A DNA stretch of 64,000 nucleotides from Candidatus Melainabacteria bacterium (lineage in GTDB: Bacteria; Cyanobacteriota; Vampirovibrionia; Obscuribacterales; Obscuribacteraceae), in the NCBI GenBank assembly GCA_016716405.1, contig JADJWK010000001.1, positions 372,001 through 436,000 on the forward strand, written 5' to 3'. The translations under genes and the position numbers were made by a program. The notes under the pieces are model-generated. The model made no database searches, was not told the DNA's origin, and saw only the letters and a program-made list of their open reading frames with translations. Numbering within the stretch: position 1 is the stretch's first letter; each line of letters begins with the position of its first letter. This document shows, piece by piece, positions 1-8,367 of the stretch.

Positions 1-576
1 GGCGGTGGAGACGCAGTAATGGCCGCCAATCGTGGTGCCAGAACGGGAGGATCATTCTCTATCGGACTCAATCTTCTGGCGCCCAGAACGCCGGAGCAAC
101 GACCGAATGAATATCTGGACCTGGCCATGCCGCACTCCGGCTTCGGACACAGGCTCGACAATTTCCTCACTTATGCCGATATCATCGTCATGGGAATCGG
201 AGGATATGGCACCGATCTCGAAGAAGTTTTCTACCGCCAGTGCATCCAGGTGGCAACTCACAGGGAAATCCCGCTTGTCTATCTGAAACCCAGCTTCTGG
301 CGAGGCAAGCTCGACCTGATTCGCCAGCAGCTCGAGAGCAAGCTCATAAGTCCCGAAGACCTGCGCATGCTTCATATGATCGCAGAAGACTCCGACCTTT
401 CAGGCAATGGAGCGCTGACCGGAATCGACAGGCAGTTGTTTCATGTCAGCGAAGAAGGAAAAACCGAGGCGGATCGCGCCACCGGACTGATTATGCAATT
501 GGCGGCCGGAGCAGCGAGTCCAATCGTCTGGACCGATCCAGACGGGGGGCAAAGGAACCATGGAATCTCTATTTGA
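1..576 (+). CDS. LOG-family Rossmann-fold nucleotide-binding protein, 5' end outside window
   Basis: The reading frame is open to the left edge. The first codons read GGGDAVM and run directly into MAANRGA, so together they match the LOG/TIGR00730 signature GGGxxGxMxAxxxGA. The ATG at 19 is therefore an internal Met, not the start. A second family signature, GGYGTDLEE, lies about 65 residues later and corresponds to the GGxGTxxE loop. Characterised members are phosphoribohydrolases that release nucleobases from nucleotide monophosphates (cytokinin-activating LOG proteins); many bacterial members have no known substrate. The protein is soluble with no export signal. Its 3' end overlaps the next gene by 17 bp, so the two are probably co-transcribed. 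The family call is secure, the substrate unknown. Confidence 0.8.
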   Translation, partial: GGGDAVMAANRGARTGGSFSIGLNLLAPRTPEQRPNEYLDLAMPHSGFGHRLDNFLTYADIIVMGIGGYGTDLEEVFYRQCIQVATHREIPLVYLKPSFWRGKLDLIRQQLESKLISPEDLRMLHMIAEDSDLSGNGALTGIDRQLFHVSEEGKTEADRATGLIMQLAAGAASPIVWTDPDGGQRNHGISI

Positions 577-1294
577 TCCAGGGGTGTGGGCAGCGCTTCT
601 GATGCTGACCACGCTCGAAATCGTGCTTGGTATCGACAATATAATCTTCATCAGCATCCTGGCCGGCAAGGTCCCTCTGGAGAAACAACCGCGCACTCGA
701 ACTGTCGGGCTGGCGGCAGCCATGGTGAGCCGGATTCTTCTCCTCTTCTCTCTGTCCTGGATGATGTCTCTGACGCTGCCCATTTTGACGCTTCCTGTTC
801 TGGCGCACTCCATATCCGGACGAGACCTGATCCTCTTTCTGGGCGGTTTGTTCCTTATCTGGAAGAGCATCAAGGAGATTCATGAGTTTGCCGGCGAGCG
901 CGGGCAAAGCCACAAAGATAGTGGCAGCTCGAGGGTGACCACCGTGATTGCTCAAATCATGATGATCGATCTTGTTTTCTCTCTCGACTCCGTAATAACG
1001 GCGGTCGGCATGGTCAACAACCTGCCGGTCATGGTGGCGGCAATCATCATCTCCGTCTCTTGCATGATGTTTGCGGCAGGTTCAATCAGCGCATTCGTCA
1101 ATAGACATCCCACCATGAGAATGCTGGCGCTGGCCTTCCTCCTGCTCATCGGAGTCGTGCTGGCAGCTGACGGAGTGGGGCTACATATCTCCAAGAGCTA
1201 TGTCTATTTCGCCATGGCTTTTTCATTCGCTGTCGAGATGCTCAACATCCGTATCCAGGCAAGAAAACCGATAAGCCACGCCACTACACAATAA
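560..1294 (+). CDS. TerC-family integral membrane protein
   Basis: This 244-residue protein has about seven hydrophobic segments. The TerC-family hallmark acidic motifs are both present: LEIVLGIDNIIF near residues 14-25 and LVFSLDSVITAVG near residue 140. TerC/Alx/YkoY proteins export or handle Mn(II) and other metals, and some help metalate secreted proteins at the Sec translocon; the acidic residues inside the membrane line the metal path. The start overlaps the LOG gene by 17 bp in another frame, and the following secreted-protein gene begins 12 bp after the stop, so this is an operon gene. No yybP-ykoY manganese riboswitch would fit in the overlap, so metal control, if any, must lie upstream of the window. 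The exact substrate is not readable from the sequence. Confidence 0.9.
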   Translation: MESLFDPGVWAALLMLTTLEIVLGIDNIIFISILAGKVPLEKQPRTRTVGLAAAMVSRILLLFSLSWMMSLTLPILTLPVLAHSISGRDLILFLGGLFLIWKSIKEIHEFAGERGQSHKDSGSSRVTTVIAQIMMIDLVFSLDSVITAVGMVNNLPVMVAAIIISVSCMMFAAGSISAFVNRHPTMRMLALAFLLLIGVVLAADGVGLHISKSYVYFAMAFSFAVEMLNIRIQARKPISHATTQ

Positions 1295-1306
1295 AGGAGT
1301 CGATCA

Positions 1307-1936
1307 ATGAAACAGTCAATAAACCATTTAGTCATCCTTTGCTCGGCAGTCTTGGTTCTCACACCACTGGCAGTCCGAGCAGAGCAACAGCAAGGCGAAG
1401 CAACGGGCAAGAACTTTCCTGCGATCCAGCACTCCTATGAGCACATTGAAGACACAACTGTCAGAGCCTTACAGGGAGCTATTATCGACGCCGGTCTGAA
1501 TGCCATCGTATATGGGCATGAAGGCTCAACGACCAATGTCATGGACAATTCTGTTGTCTACGTGTACAGGCACGCCAGCACTCTCTTAAAGAGTCCCAAT
1601 GGCGCCGTTTTTGCATACTCCGGCTCGACAACGATCGCCCAAAGCGGGATTGTGCTCTGCAGCGGCAGATCCGACGAGAGTAACTCCAACTACGGCGATT
1701 TATACGCCAGAGTGACCGCCTCGAAGAGCTCGGTCGTTCATGCTGAGTATGGCTGCTCGATTGAAGCATTGAGTGGAGCGATCGTCTATGCCAACAACGC
1801 TCGGGTTGTGGCACGCCGAGGTTCTTATATCGCGGCTTCCGGAAACACTCATATCAGCGCCGAGAAAGGAGCCGTAATCGAATCGTACGGCAAGAACGTC
1901 ACTATCGAGCTGACCGATAACACGAAAGGAACCTGA
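1307..1936 (+). CDS. Secreted octapeptide-repeat (beta-solenoid-like) protein
   Basis: A signal peptide (about residues 1-25, hydrophobic LVILCSAVLVL then AVRA-E) is followed by about 150 residues with an eight-residue period, for example SSVVHAEY, GCSIEALS, GAIVYANN. Each unit has small residues at positions 1-2, an aliphatic residue at 4 and A/T at 6. This pattern suggests a stacked beta-solenoid. It is clearly related in design to the cleaner repeat protein at 11299-11859. An SD (AAAGGAG) precedes the ATG, and the next gene (ClpC-like) starts one base after the stop, with its SD inside this gene. No enzyme motif is seen. A structural, adhesive or surface role is inference only. Confidence 0.65.
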   Translation: MKQSINHLVILCSAVLVLTPLAVRAEQQQGEATGKNFPAIQHSYEHIEDTTVRALQGAIIDAGLNAIVYGHEGSTTNVMDNSVVYVYRHASTLLKSPNGAVFAYSGSTTIAQSGIVLCSGRSDESNSNYGDLYARVTASKSSVVHAEYGCSIEALSGAIVYANNARVVARRGSYIAASGNTHISAEKGAVIESYGKNVTIELTDNTKGT

Positions 1937-1937
1937 C

Positions 1938-4358
1938 ATGGACCTCATAAATCCATCAAATACAAACGAGGCGGCTCGTGAAATCCTGGTCCGTTACGCC
2001 GGAGAGCAGGCGCGTGAGCTAGGCGCAGCTGAAATCGATCCGGAGCATATCTTTCTTGCCATCATCCGAACTCTAAAGCCCGGACTCATCGCTGAAACAG
2101 TGCTCGATAGCGGATTCGGATTCCAGGACATTCGCAGGGCCATGCCACAAGCCGGCTCTTCCAGCTCTTTCGGGTCTATCCGTCATGGCACCACGCTACC
2201 GCCCTTTTCGAGGCTGGCAGAAAGCGTGACTCGAAAAGCGATTTCTACCGCCCAATCGCGAAATCGAGAACTAACGGTAGAACTTCTGTTCGAAGTGCTT
2301 CTCTTGACGGCGCATCAAACCAACCTCAAGAATATCATGGACAGCGCCGGAATCGATCACCTCACCGTTGCCGAGAAGTTTTCCCTTCTACAGAAGACAA
2401 ATAGCAAGACGCGGAAAGAGAATTCAGGCTTGCATGTCATCAGGAATATCGAGGAGAAGCTGGGCATTGATGAGTCGAGGTCGAGAGAAGAATTCGCTGC
2501 CACAGATAAAGCTCTCGTTGACCCCGGCAATAACGCTGTGTCGGCGCTGGATCAGGTCAGTCGCGATCTCACCAGGCTGGCTCGAGAAGGAAAGCTCGAT
2601 CCAATGATCGGCCGCGATGATGAGCTCGATCGTATGCTGCAAATCCTGAGACGGCGCTCGAAGAATAACCCGGTCTTGACGGGTGAAGCCGGGGTCGGCA
2701 AAACAGCTATCGTCGAAGGGCTGGCACAGCGAATTGTCGATGGCGACGTGCCGGACGAGCTGAGCAACAAAAGAGTAATTGCCCTCGATCTGGGCACCAT
2801 GGTCGCCGGCACACTGTATCGCGGACAATTTGAAGAGAGGTTGAAGCTGGTGATGAAAGAGGTCATGCAGGCAGGCAACATTATCGTCTTCATCGACGAG
2901 TTGCACACCATTGTCGGCGCCGGAGCATCAAGCGGAAGCATCGACGCCTCGAACATGCTCAAACCAGCCCTCTCACGAGGCGAGATTCAGGTGATTGGTG
3001 CTACAACCCTTGATGAATATCGCAAATACATCGAGAAGGACACTGCGTTGAACAGGCGCTTTCAGCCGGTTCCGGTGCCTCCTGCGACGGTAGACGAAAC
3101 CATCATGATGTTGAAGGCTCTGCGCCCGCGCTATGAAAAGCATCATGGAGTCAGGATCACGGATGAAGCCCTCAGGCGGGCCGCGCGCAACGCAAGCCGT
3201 TATATCACCGACAGGCATCTGCCGGACCCGGCTATCGATCTGATGGACGAGGCAGCGTCCCTTGCCAGAAACACCGTCCCGACGGAGCAAGAGCAAGAAA
3301 CAACCGCCAAGAGCGGAGTGCCAGTCGTGGACGAAGCGGTAATCGACCGCACGGCAAGCAAAATGACCGGCGTGCCTATGGGTAGACTGACCCAGGACGA
3401 TTCCCGGAGACTGCTCGACATGGAAGCCTATCTGCACAGGCGGGTGGTCGGCCAGGACGATGCGATCTCGGCGGTAGCAAGGGCGGTTCGACGCTCCCGC
3501 TCCGGCTTGAAGCTATCGCAAGGGCCGACAGGATCGTTCATCTTCCTCGGTCCTACCGGTGTGGGAAAGACCGAGATTGCAAAGGCTCTGGCTGAGTTCT
3601 TGTTCGGTGATGAAAGCGCGTTGATCCGCGTCGATATGTCCGAGTATCAGGAGAAATTCACCTCATCGAGACTGTTCGGTGCTCCTCCCGGATATGCAGG
3701 CTGTGAAGAAGGTGGGCAGCTCACCGAGAAAGTGCGGCGCCACCCCTATGCCGTAGTGCTTTTCGACGAGATCGAAAAGGCGCATCCGGACATCTTCAAT
3801 ACCCTCCTGCAAGTTCTGGATGACGGTCACATGACCGATTCCCTCGGACGCAAGGCAGACTTCAAGAACACGATCGTGATCATGACAAGCAACATCGGCG
3901 CGCGTCTGATCGCTAAATCGGTACGAACGCCCGGCTTCCAGATGACCAGCTCCGCCGATAGGGAAGCTCGAAAGATGACGGATGATTTACTGACTGAGCT
4001 CAGGAAGCACTTCTCACCGGAATTTCTCAACCGTATCGATGAGATCGTCGCATTCCATCAACTTTCGGCAGAACAGATTCGCCGGATTGTCGAGATCAAA
4101 ATAGAAGGATTGCACAAACGTGAGGGACTGGTCGGCAAGACCTTGCTCTTGAGCGATGAGGCGAAGAACCGCCTCGCCCGGGCTGGCTACGACCCGATCT
4201 ACGGTGTGCGTCCCCTGGATCGCGCCATTCAAACGCTGATCTGCGATCCGCTCGCCGAAGAGATGATCAGGCCGAACAGCCGGTTCAAGGAAGAAGGCGC
4301 CATCATCGAGATTTCAGACGACTTCGGATTCTCTCTCGGTAGTCCAGCCGTCGACTAA
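1938..4358 (+). CDS. clpC: ClpC/ClpA-type AAA+ unfoldase (HSP100)
   Basis: An 806-residue two-ring ATPase. A Clp N-domain occupies about residues 1-145. The first AAA+ module has Walker A GEAGVGKTA near 248 and Walker B VFIDELH near 317. The second has Walker A GPTGVGKTE near 538, Walker B VVLFDEIEKAH near 607 and an arginine-finger region PEFLNRIDEI near 693. A ClpB_D2-small domain ends the protein. There is no long ClpB middle coiled coil, so this is ClpC/ClpA-like. Such proteins unfold substrates for the ClpP peptidase; no clpP lies in the window. The SD AAAGGA at 1925-1930 lies inside the previous gene. Sitting between a TerC/secreted-protein pair and an RseP protease hints at a protein-quality role tied to the envelope, which is inference. 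It could be a paralogue of a housekeeping copy elsewhere. Confidence 0.9.
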   Translation: MDLINPSNTNEAAREILVRYAGEQARELGAAEIDPEHIFLAIIRTLKPGLIAETVLDSGFGFQDIRRAMPQAGSSSSFGSIRHGTTLPPFSRLAESVTRKAISTAQSRNRELTVELLFEVLLLTAHQTNLKNIMDSAGIDHLTVAEKFSLLQKTNSKTRKENSGLHVIRNIEEKLGIDESRSREEFAATDKALVDPGNNAVSALDQVSRDLTRLAREGKLDPMIGRDDELDRMLQILRRRSKNNPVLTGEAGVGKTAIVEGLAQRIVDGDVPDELSNKRVIALDLGTMVAGTLYRGQFEERLKLVMKEVMQAGNIIVFIDELHTIVGAGASSGSIDASNMLKPALSRGEIQVIGATTLDEYRKYIEKDTALNRRFQPVPVPPATVDETIMMLKALRPRYEKHHGVRITDEALRRAARNASRYITDRHLPDPAIDLMDEAASLARNTVPTEQEQETTAKSGVPVVDEAVIDRTASKMTGVPMGRLTQDDSRRLLDMEAYLHRRVVGQDDAISAVARAVRRSRSGLKLSQGPTGSFIFLGPTGVGKTEIAKALAEFLFGDESALIRVDMSEYQEKFTSSRLFGAPPGYAGCEEGGQLTEKVRRHPYAVVLFDEIEKAHPDIFNTLLQVLDDGHMTDSLGRKADFKNTIVIMTSNIGARLIAKSVRTPGFQMTSSADREARKMTDDLLTELRKHFSPEFLNRIDEIVAFHQLSAEQIRRIVEIKIEGLHKREGLVGKTLLLSDEAKNRLARAGYDPIYGVRPLDRAIQTLICDPLAEEMIRPNSRFKEEGAIIEISDDFGFSLGSPAVD

Positions 4359-4377
4359 CGAACAGGATAACAACAAA

Positions 4378-5514
4378 ATGGAACTGACAATCTTTTCGGC
4401 ACTGGCCGGATCCGCCCTGCCGGGGATTCTAGCCATGATAGCCGGCATCACCTTTCTGATTTTCATCCATGAGCTCGGGCACTGGCTCATCGCGCGCATG
4501 CTCGGGTTCAAGACACCGGTTTTCTCTATCGGCTTCGGCAAGCGCGAGCATTCTCTGATACTCGGCAGGCTCTGGGAAACCGAATTTCGTTTGAGCCCTA
4601 TCCCTCTGGGCGGATACGTATCGATTCCCGAGCTTGAAGACGAGAGCACCGCCTTGAAGACGACCGCCCAATCCGGTCGGAGCCGGAGCGCCTACAAGCG
4701 CTTTCCGGTCTGGAAGCGCATCTCGGTAGCGGTTGCGGGAGTGGCCATGAACGCATTATTTGCAGTCGTTGCGATTGCGACACTGTACACGTTCGTCGGC
4801 AAACCCTCGACACAAACAGAATCCGTCTCGATCGACAAAATGAGCCGGGAAGTTACCATCGCGCGGGATGCCGGTCTTGCAACCGGTGACAGGTTCGTTT
4901 CGGTCGACGGTCAGACGGTCAAGACTCCCCAGGACCTGATAGCGGCTTTGCGCGACCATCCAAATCAGCGCTTCGAGATCGTCGTAAGCCGACAGGGACA
5001 TAACGTCTCTGTTACCGTTACCACGGACTCGAACGGCCAACTCGGCATCGACAGCGTCTCGGTCCAGACAACCAGAAAGTTTACTCCCATGAAAGCCGGA
5101 CAGGCCCTCTCCGAGGGACTCACCACTGCCGTCGATACAATCGGCGAGATGTTTCGCGCCGTAGGTATAATCGCCGGTCAATTGGAACCACCGCCCAACC
5201 TTCCATCCGGCGCAACGGACCTGCACGGCATTGTGGCCATCGTCTCGATCGGACAGCAGGCATTCGATAGAGACACGTTCAGCTTCGTCTGGCTGCTCGC
5301 CATCTTCTCGCTCAATCTGGCGGTGTTGAACATCCTGCCCTTGCCGCCCCTGGACGGCGGCTACGTCCTGTTCTACTCCATCGAGGGGATTTTCCGCAGA
5401 TCGGTTCCAGCAGGCGTTCGCACGAGACTCACCAACGTGTTCTTCCTGCTTTTCGTGCTCCTGACGCTCTGGGGCTTGTTCAACGACATCTTCAAGCCGA
5501 TCAAGCTCGGATAG
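4378..5514 (+). CDS. rseP: RseP-type M50 site-2 intramembrane metalloprotease
   Basis: 378 residues. The zinc-binding HExxH motif is HELGH at residues 31-35 in the first transmembrane segment. A PDZ domain follows at about 150-215, and the conserved NILPLPPLDGG motif, which supplies the third zinc ligand, lies in a late transmembrane segment. Family members cut transmembrane substrates such as anti-sigma factors after a first site-1 cut. The gene follows the ClpC-like gene by 19 bp and ends the operon; the next gene is convergent. Length and domain order are normal for RseP/RIP. The specific substrate cannot be told; no anti-sigma factor gene is visible nearby. Confidence 0.88.
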   Translation: MELTIFSALAGSALPGILAMIAGITFLIFIHELGHWLIARMLGFKTPVFSIGFGKREHSLILGRLWETEFRLSPIPLGGYVSIPELEDESTALKTTAQSGRSRSAYKRFPVWKRISVAVAGVAMNALFAVVAIATLYTFVGKPSTQTESVSIDKMSREVTIARDAGLATGDRFVSVDGQTVKTPQDLIAALRDHPNQRFEIVVSRQGHNVSVTVTTDSNGQLGIDSVSVQTTRKFTPMKAGQALSEGLTTAVDTIGEMFRAVGIIAGQLEPPPNLPSGATDLHGIVAIVSIGQQAFDRDTFSFVWLLAIFSLNLAVLNILPLPPLDGGYVLFYSIEGIFRRSVPAGVRTRLTNVFFLLFVLLTLWGLFNDIFKPIKLG

Positions 5515-5571
5515 AGCATTACGCCGGCAGACCGCTCCCCTGGGCACTGATGCAACAAGCAAATCGCTGAG

Positions 5572-5847
5572 CTACTTCTTAGGCCGCCTTGTCTCCACAC
5601 TGATCTGGCTGCCGCTCTTGCTATCGTAGCTGATGATATCGAGCGTAGGCAGCTTGAGCCTGGAGGACTCCTCTTTATTCTCGTGGCAGGCGCGATCGAT
5701 CAGCTCCATTTTCTTGATCACGTCTGCCCGATCTTGCTTGCCCATGCTCGAGAGCTCGTCCACGACCCGCTCGATGTTCACGGCGCCACCCTCATAGGCT
5801 GTATTTACGAGATCCACAGCCTTTTCCCTTCTTTCGGCTTCGTTCAT
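5572..5847 (-). CDS. Hypothetical small protein
   Basis: A 91-residue acidic/basic, largely helical protein starting MNEAERREKAVDLVNTAYEG, with no signal peptide or membrane segment. The ATG at 5847 is chosen; a TTG one codon upstream is equally spaced from the SD (AGGAG, read on the minus strand). It is convergent with the RseP-like gene (57 bp between stops). The N-terminal half, which speaks of NIERVVDELSSMGKQDRADVIKKM, is reminiscent of anti-sigma-28 (FlgM-like) helices, but the resemblance is too weak for a call. No function is assigned. Confidence 0.55.
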   Translation of the reverse strand: MNEAERREKAVDLVNTAYEGGAVNIERVVDELSSMGKQDRADVIKKMELIDRACHENKEESSRLKLPTLDIISYDSKSGSQISVETRRPKK

Positions 5848-5939
5848 CAATCTTGCTCTCCTGGTCCATGGACGACTGCCGGGACAGAAACCATCAACTA
5901 TATGCCCACTCCGGGTCCGAAAACAATAAGGAGGACATG

Positions 5940-6236
5940 ATGATTACCAGCGAGCTATACGAATTTGCAGGAAACTCAAAGCATGGCTCCGGGACGATCG
6001 ACTCCACCGGCCAATCCTTCAGTTTTTCATTTGATGGTGAAAGCGGTTGGCTCGAGCTCACCATCTTCAAGATACAAAGCGACCACCGGGCCGTGGCTGA
6101 ATACCGTCATCTCATCGACCACGACAATTCCGACACGATACCGCTTAGCATTGTCGTGGCACTTCTCAATCGCTTCATCAGCGCCTACATCTCGGAAAGC
6201 AAGGTGCCTTCGAGACTCGCGACGGTTGCCGATTAA
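5940..6236 (+). CDS. Hypothetical small protein
   Basis: A 98-residue protein. The start is set by a strong SD AAGGAGG at 5928-5934; the ATG at 5940 is 5 nt away and fits better than the ATG at 5937. It has no signal peptide or membrane helix. The middle looks like alternating beta strands (SFSFSFDGESGWLELTIFKI) followed by a helix, so a small alpha/beta fold is likely. It is a single gene between two strand changes. No family is recognised. Confidence 0.5.
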   Translation: MITSELYEFAGNSKHGSGTIDSTGQSFSFSFDGESGWLELTIFKIQSDHRAVAEYRHLIDHDNSDTIPLSIVVALLNRFISAYISESKVPSRLATVAD

Positions 6237-6347
6237 TAGCCATGCAATGCGACTGTCCATAAGGTGCTCGTTTCGGCCTCTAACCAAAGTGCGATGAAAA
6301 CTTGCACTACCGGCGGTTCATGACCCCGGTCGGAAAGGACTCAGACA

Positions 6348-7877
6348 ATGAAACCTATTTTCAAAGGACTGGCCGCTCTGGCGCTGGCGCTCCTGGTGAG
6401 TGCCGGTATCTCGTTCACTTTGCACACTTACGCTACTAACGAAACTCAGCTCAACGAAACTCAGCAAGCCGCGTTATCCAAAGAGCTGACCGGTACAGCC
6501 GGTGCGCTCTCCGCGGAGTTCAACGGACCAATTCTCTACCAGGCCGCCTTAGAGGCGATAAGGGATTATCACATTACACTGGTTGACGAAAACCGGAGAA
6601 GGAAGTGGAGCAAGGAATGGGAGAGCAAATACGACCGGACAGGGCAATTGTCGACCCAGGATGGTGCCGATCTAGCGATCGAAGCCATGATCAGGAGTCT
6701 CAATCAGCGATTCGATCACTATGATACTCCCGAAGAAAGAAAGCAGGCCCGCGAGCAGATAGACAGCAGTCTTGTAGGAATCGGCGTGCAGGTGACTCTT
6801 ACGAATCTCGGCGCCCCACTGGAGCGCTCCTCGTTCGAGGCTCTCAGAGTCTCCAGGGAGAACTCTCTTGTCGTGGGAAGCGTAGTCGAGGGCGGACCGG
6901 CTCAAAAGTCCGGCTTGAAGGAAGGGGATATCATCCATGCAATCGATAGTCAACCCCTAATCGGCAAAAGCATGTCGGACGTGCTCTCGAGCATCCGTGG
7001 AAATCGGGGCTCGAAGGTCACTCTGACGGTCGAACGCATGGCCGGCAACCAGCCGAAAAGGCTGGTAATCAAGATCAGGCGCGACATCGTGGTCAATCCT
7101 GTCGTTCACTACAAAGATATCGGAGAAGGCATAGCATACGTCAGGCTCGATCACTTCCTCTCTAAACATGCTGTTTCCGAGATGGCGGCTGCACTCGAGA
7201 AAGCTGCCGGCCAAAAGGGCCTCATTCTCGACTTGCGCCACAATCCGGGTGGAGAATTGCAAATCGCGGTCGAGATAACGGCCATGCTGCTTCCGGAAGG
7301 CTCGATCGTAGAATTGAGGTCTAGAGATGGAAACAATCTCTTCACCGAGCGCGTATCGGTGTTGAAAGACTTGCAAGTGCTGGAGTCCCTCGACAAGGAC
7401 ATGAGTATGAAAGCTAAAGCCGTGCCGCGCCGGGCTGGTTTGATCGTCCCCCGGGAAATGCCTATAGTCGTTCTGGTCAACGAGTATAGCGCCAGCGCTG
7501 CCGAGCTTCTCTCCGGCGCACTTCAAAAGAGCGCTCGAGCAACAATCGTGGGAGCTCCGACTATGGGCAAGGGCGTGGGCCAGGCTGTCATCGACTTGCC
7601 CTACAATCGGTCAGTGCGCGTGACGAATTTCGAGTTCTTGCCAGCTGCAGAGCCGATTGATTGGGTAGGCATCATACCGGACATCATTAGCCCGTCGGTA
7701 GAGGGCGTTTCCTACGGCGCCCCGAGAGACAGGCAACTGCATTCGGCGGCCATACAAGCTCTCAGAGACCTGATCGCCAAAGCGGAAAGAGCCGACAGCG
7801 CGAAGCAAGAACAGAAGCGGGCTCACCGCCAGGCCTTCGAAGCAATCGAAGGAGCGCACAATGGAGCGCGGAAATAA
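6348..7877 (+). CDS. S41 C-terminal-processing protease, copy 1
   Basis: 509 residues with an N-terminal signal peptide or anchor (GLAALALALLVSAGISF). An S41-type N-terminal helical region is followed by a PDZ domain around residues 165-235 (GSVVEGGPAQKSGLKEGDII) and the protease core. The catalytic Ser is S383 in YSASAAE and the Lys lies 25 residues later in MGKGVGQ (K408); this spacing equals that of E. coli Prc, so the dyad is intact. CtpA/Prc enzymes trim C-termini of exported proteins. It is the first of three related proteases in tandem (next at 8368 and 9896). A small membrane gene follows directly. The substrate is unknown. Confidence 0.88.
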   Translation: MKPIFKGLAALALALLVSAGISFTLHTYATNETQLNETQQAALSKELTGTAGALSAEFNGPILYQAALEAIRDYHITLVDENRRRKWSKEWESKYDRTGQLSTQDGADLAIEAMIRSLNQRFDHYDTPEERKQAREQIDSSLVGIGVQVTLTNLGAPLERSSFEALRVSRENSLVVGSVVEGGPAQKSGLKEGDIIHAIDSQPLIGKSMSDVLSSIRGNRGSKVTLTVERMAGNQPKRLVIKIRRDIVVNPVVHYKDIGEGIAYVRLDHFLSKHAVSEMAAALEKAAGQKGLILDLRHNPGGELQIAVEITAMLLPEGSIVELRSRDGNNLFTERVSVLKDLQVLESLDKDMSMKAKAVPRRAGLIVPREMPIVVLVNEYSASAAELLSGALQKSARATIVGAPTMGKGVGQAVIDLPYNRSVRVTNFEFLPAAEPIDWVGIIPDIISPSVEGVSYGAPRDRQLHSAAIQALRDLIAKAERADSAKQEQKRAHRQAFEAIEGAHNGARK

Positions 7878-7896
7878 GCATCTCGGAGGACGAAAA

Positions 7897-8064
7897 ATGG
7901 ACTCATCGACAATTGTTGTTTTCAGCATGACGCTTCTTTTGCTCGCCGGTATCCCACTGGCTGCCCTCCTCTTTCTATTCTTAACGGGTCTTGCAGACGA
8001 CTTGTGCAATCATGCATGTGCTGGTTTCAACCGCCGAAAGAAAAGACCTTCTCGCGATGCTTAA
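7897..8064 (+). CDS. Small single-pass membrane protein
   Basis: A 55-residue peptide starting MDSSTIVVFSMTLLLLAG, with one long hydrophobic segment (about residues 5-30) followed by a Cys/Arg/Lys-rich tail. The SD GGAGGA lies 7-12 nt before the ATG at 7897. The gene starts 19 bp after the first S41 protease and is probably co-transcribed. Positive-inside topology would place the tail in the cytoplasm. No family is recognised. Confidence 0.45.
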   Translation: MDSSTIVVFSMTLLLLAGIPLAALLFLFLTGLADDLCNHACAGFNRRKKRPSRDA

Positions 8065-8367
8065 TCGATCGGTCCAATTTCGTTTGAGAGCGATCGGTCC
8101 AATCAATTCAGTGCCAGAGGTCAATTCATAGCTGGTGGTGCTCCGGGGATTGTATGAGAGACCCTTTGTGCATAGGGTATAGGCATATTCGCACCCAGCA
8201 CGGAAGAGCACCAGACACCGAGAGGAAAGTCTCAATCCACTCAATCAGCAAGAACGAAGCGAGATAGTCTCGCTCTTGTAGATATGTCTGGTGCAGTGCA
8301 GAAAAAATTACACGCCTGACAGGCAGACCTGGCAGGCAGACCTGGCAGGCAGAAAGGACTGTTAATC
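8065..8367. other. Non-coding gap with short direct repeats
   Basis: No convincing gene is seen. CGATCGGTCCAAT occurs twice (about 8067 and 8090). Just upstream of the second S41 gene, a 13-bp unit AGACCTGGCAGGC is tandemly repeated (about 8320-8352). The second repeat lies in the likely 5' leader, next to the SD region AAAGGA. A regulatory role is possible but unsupported. Confidence 0.4.
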
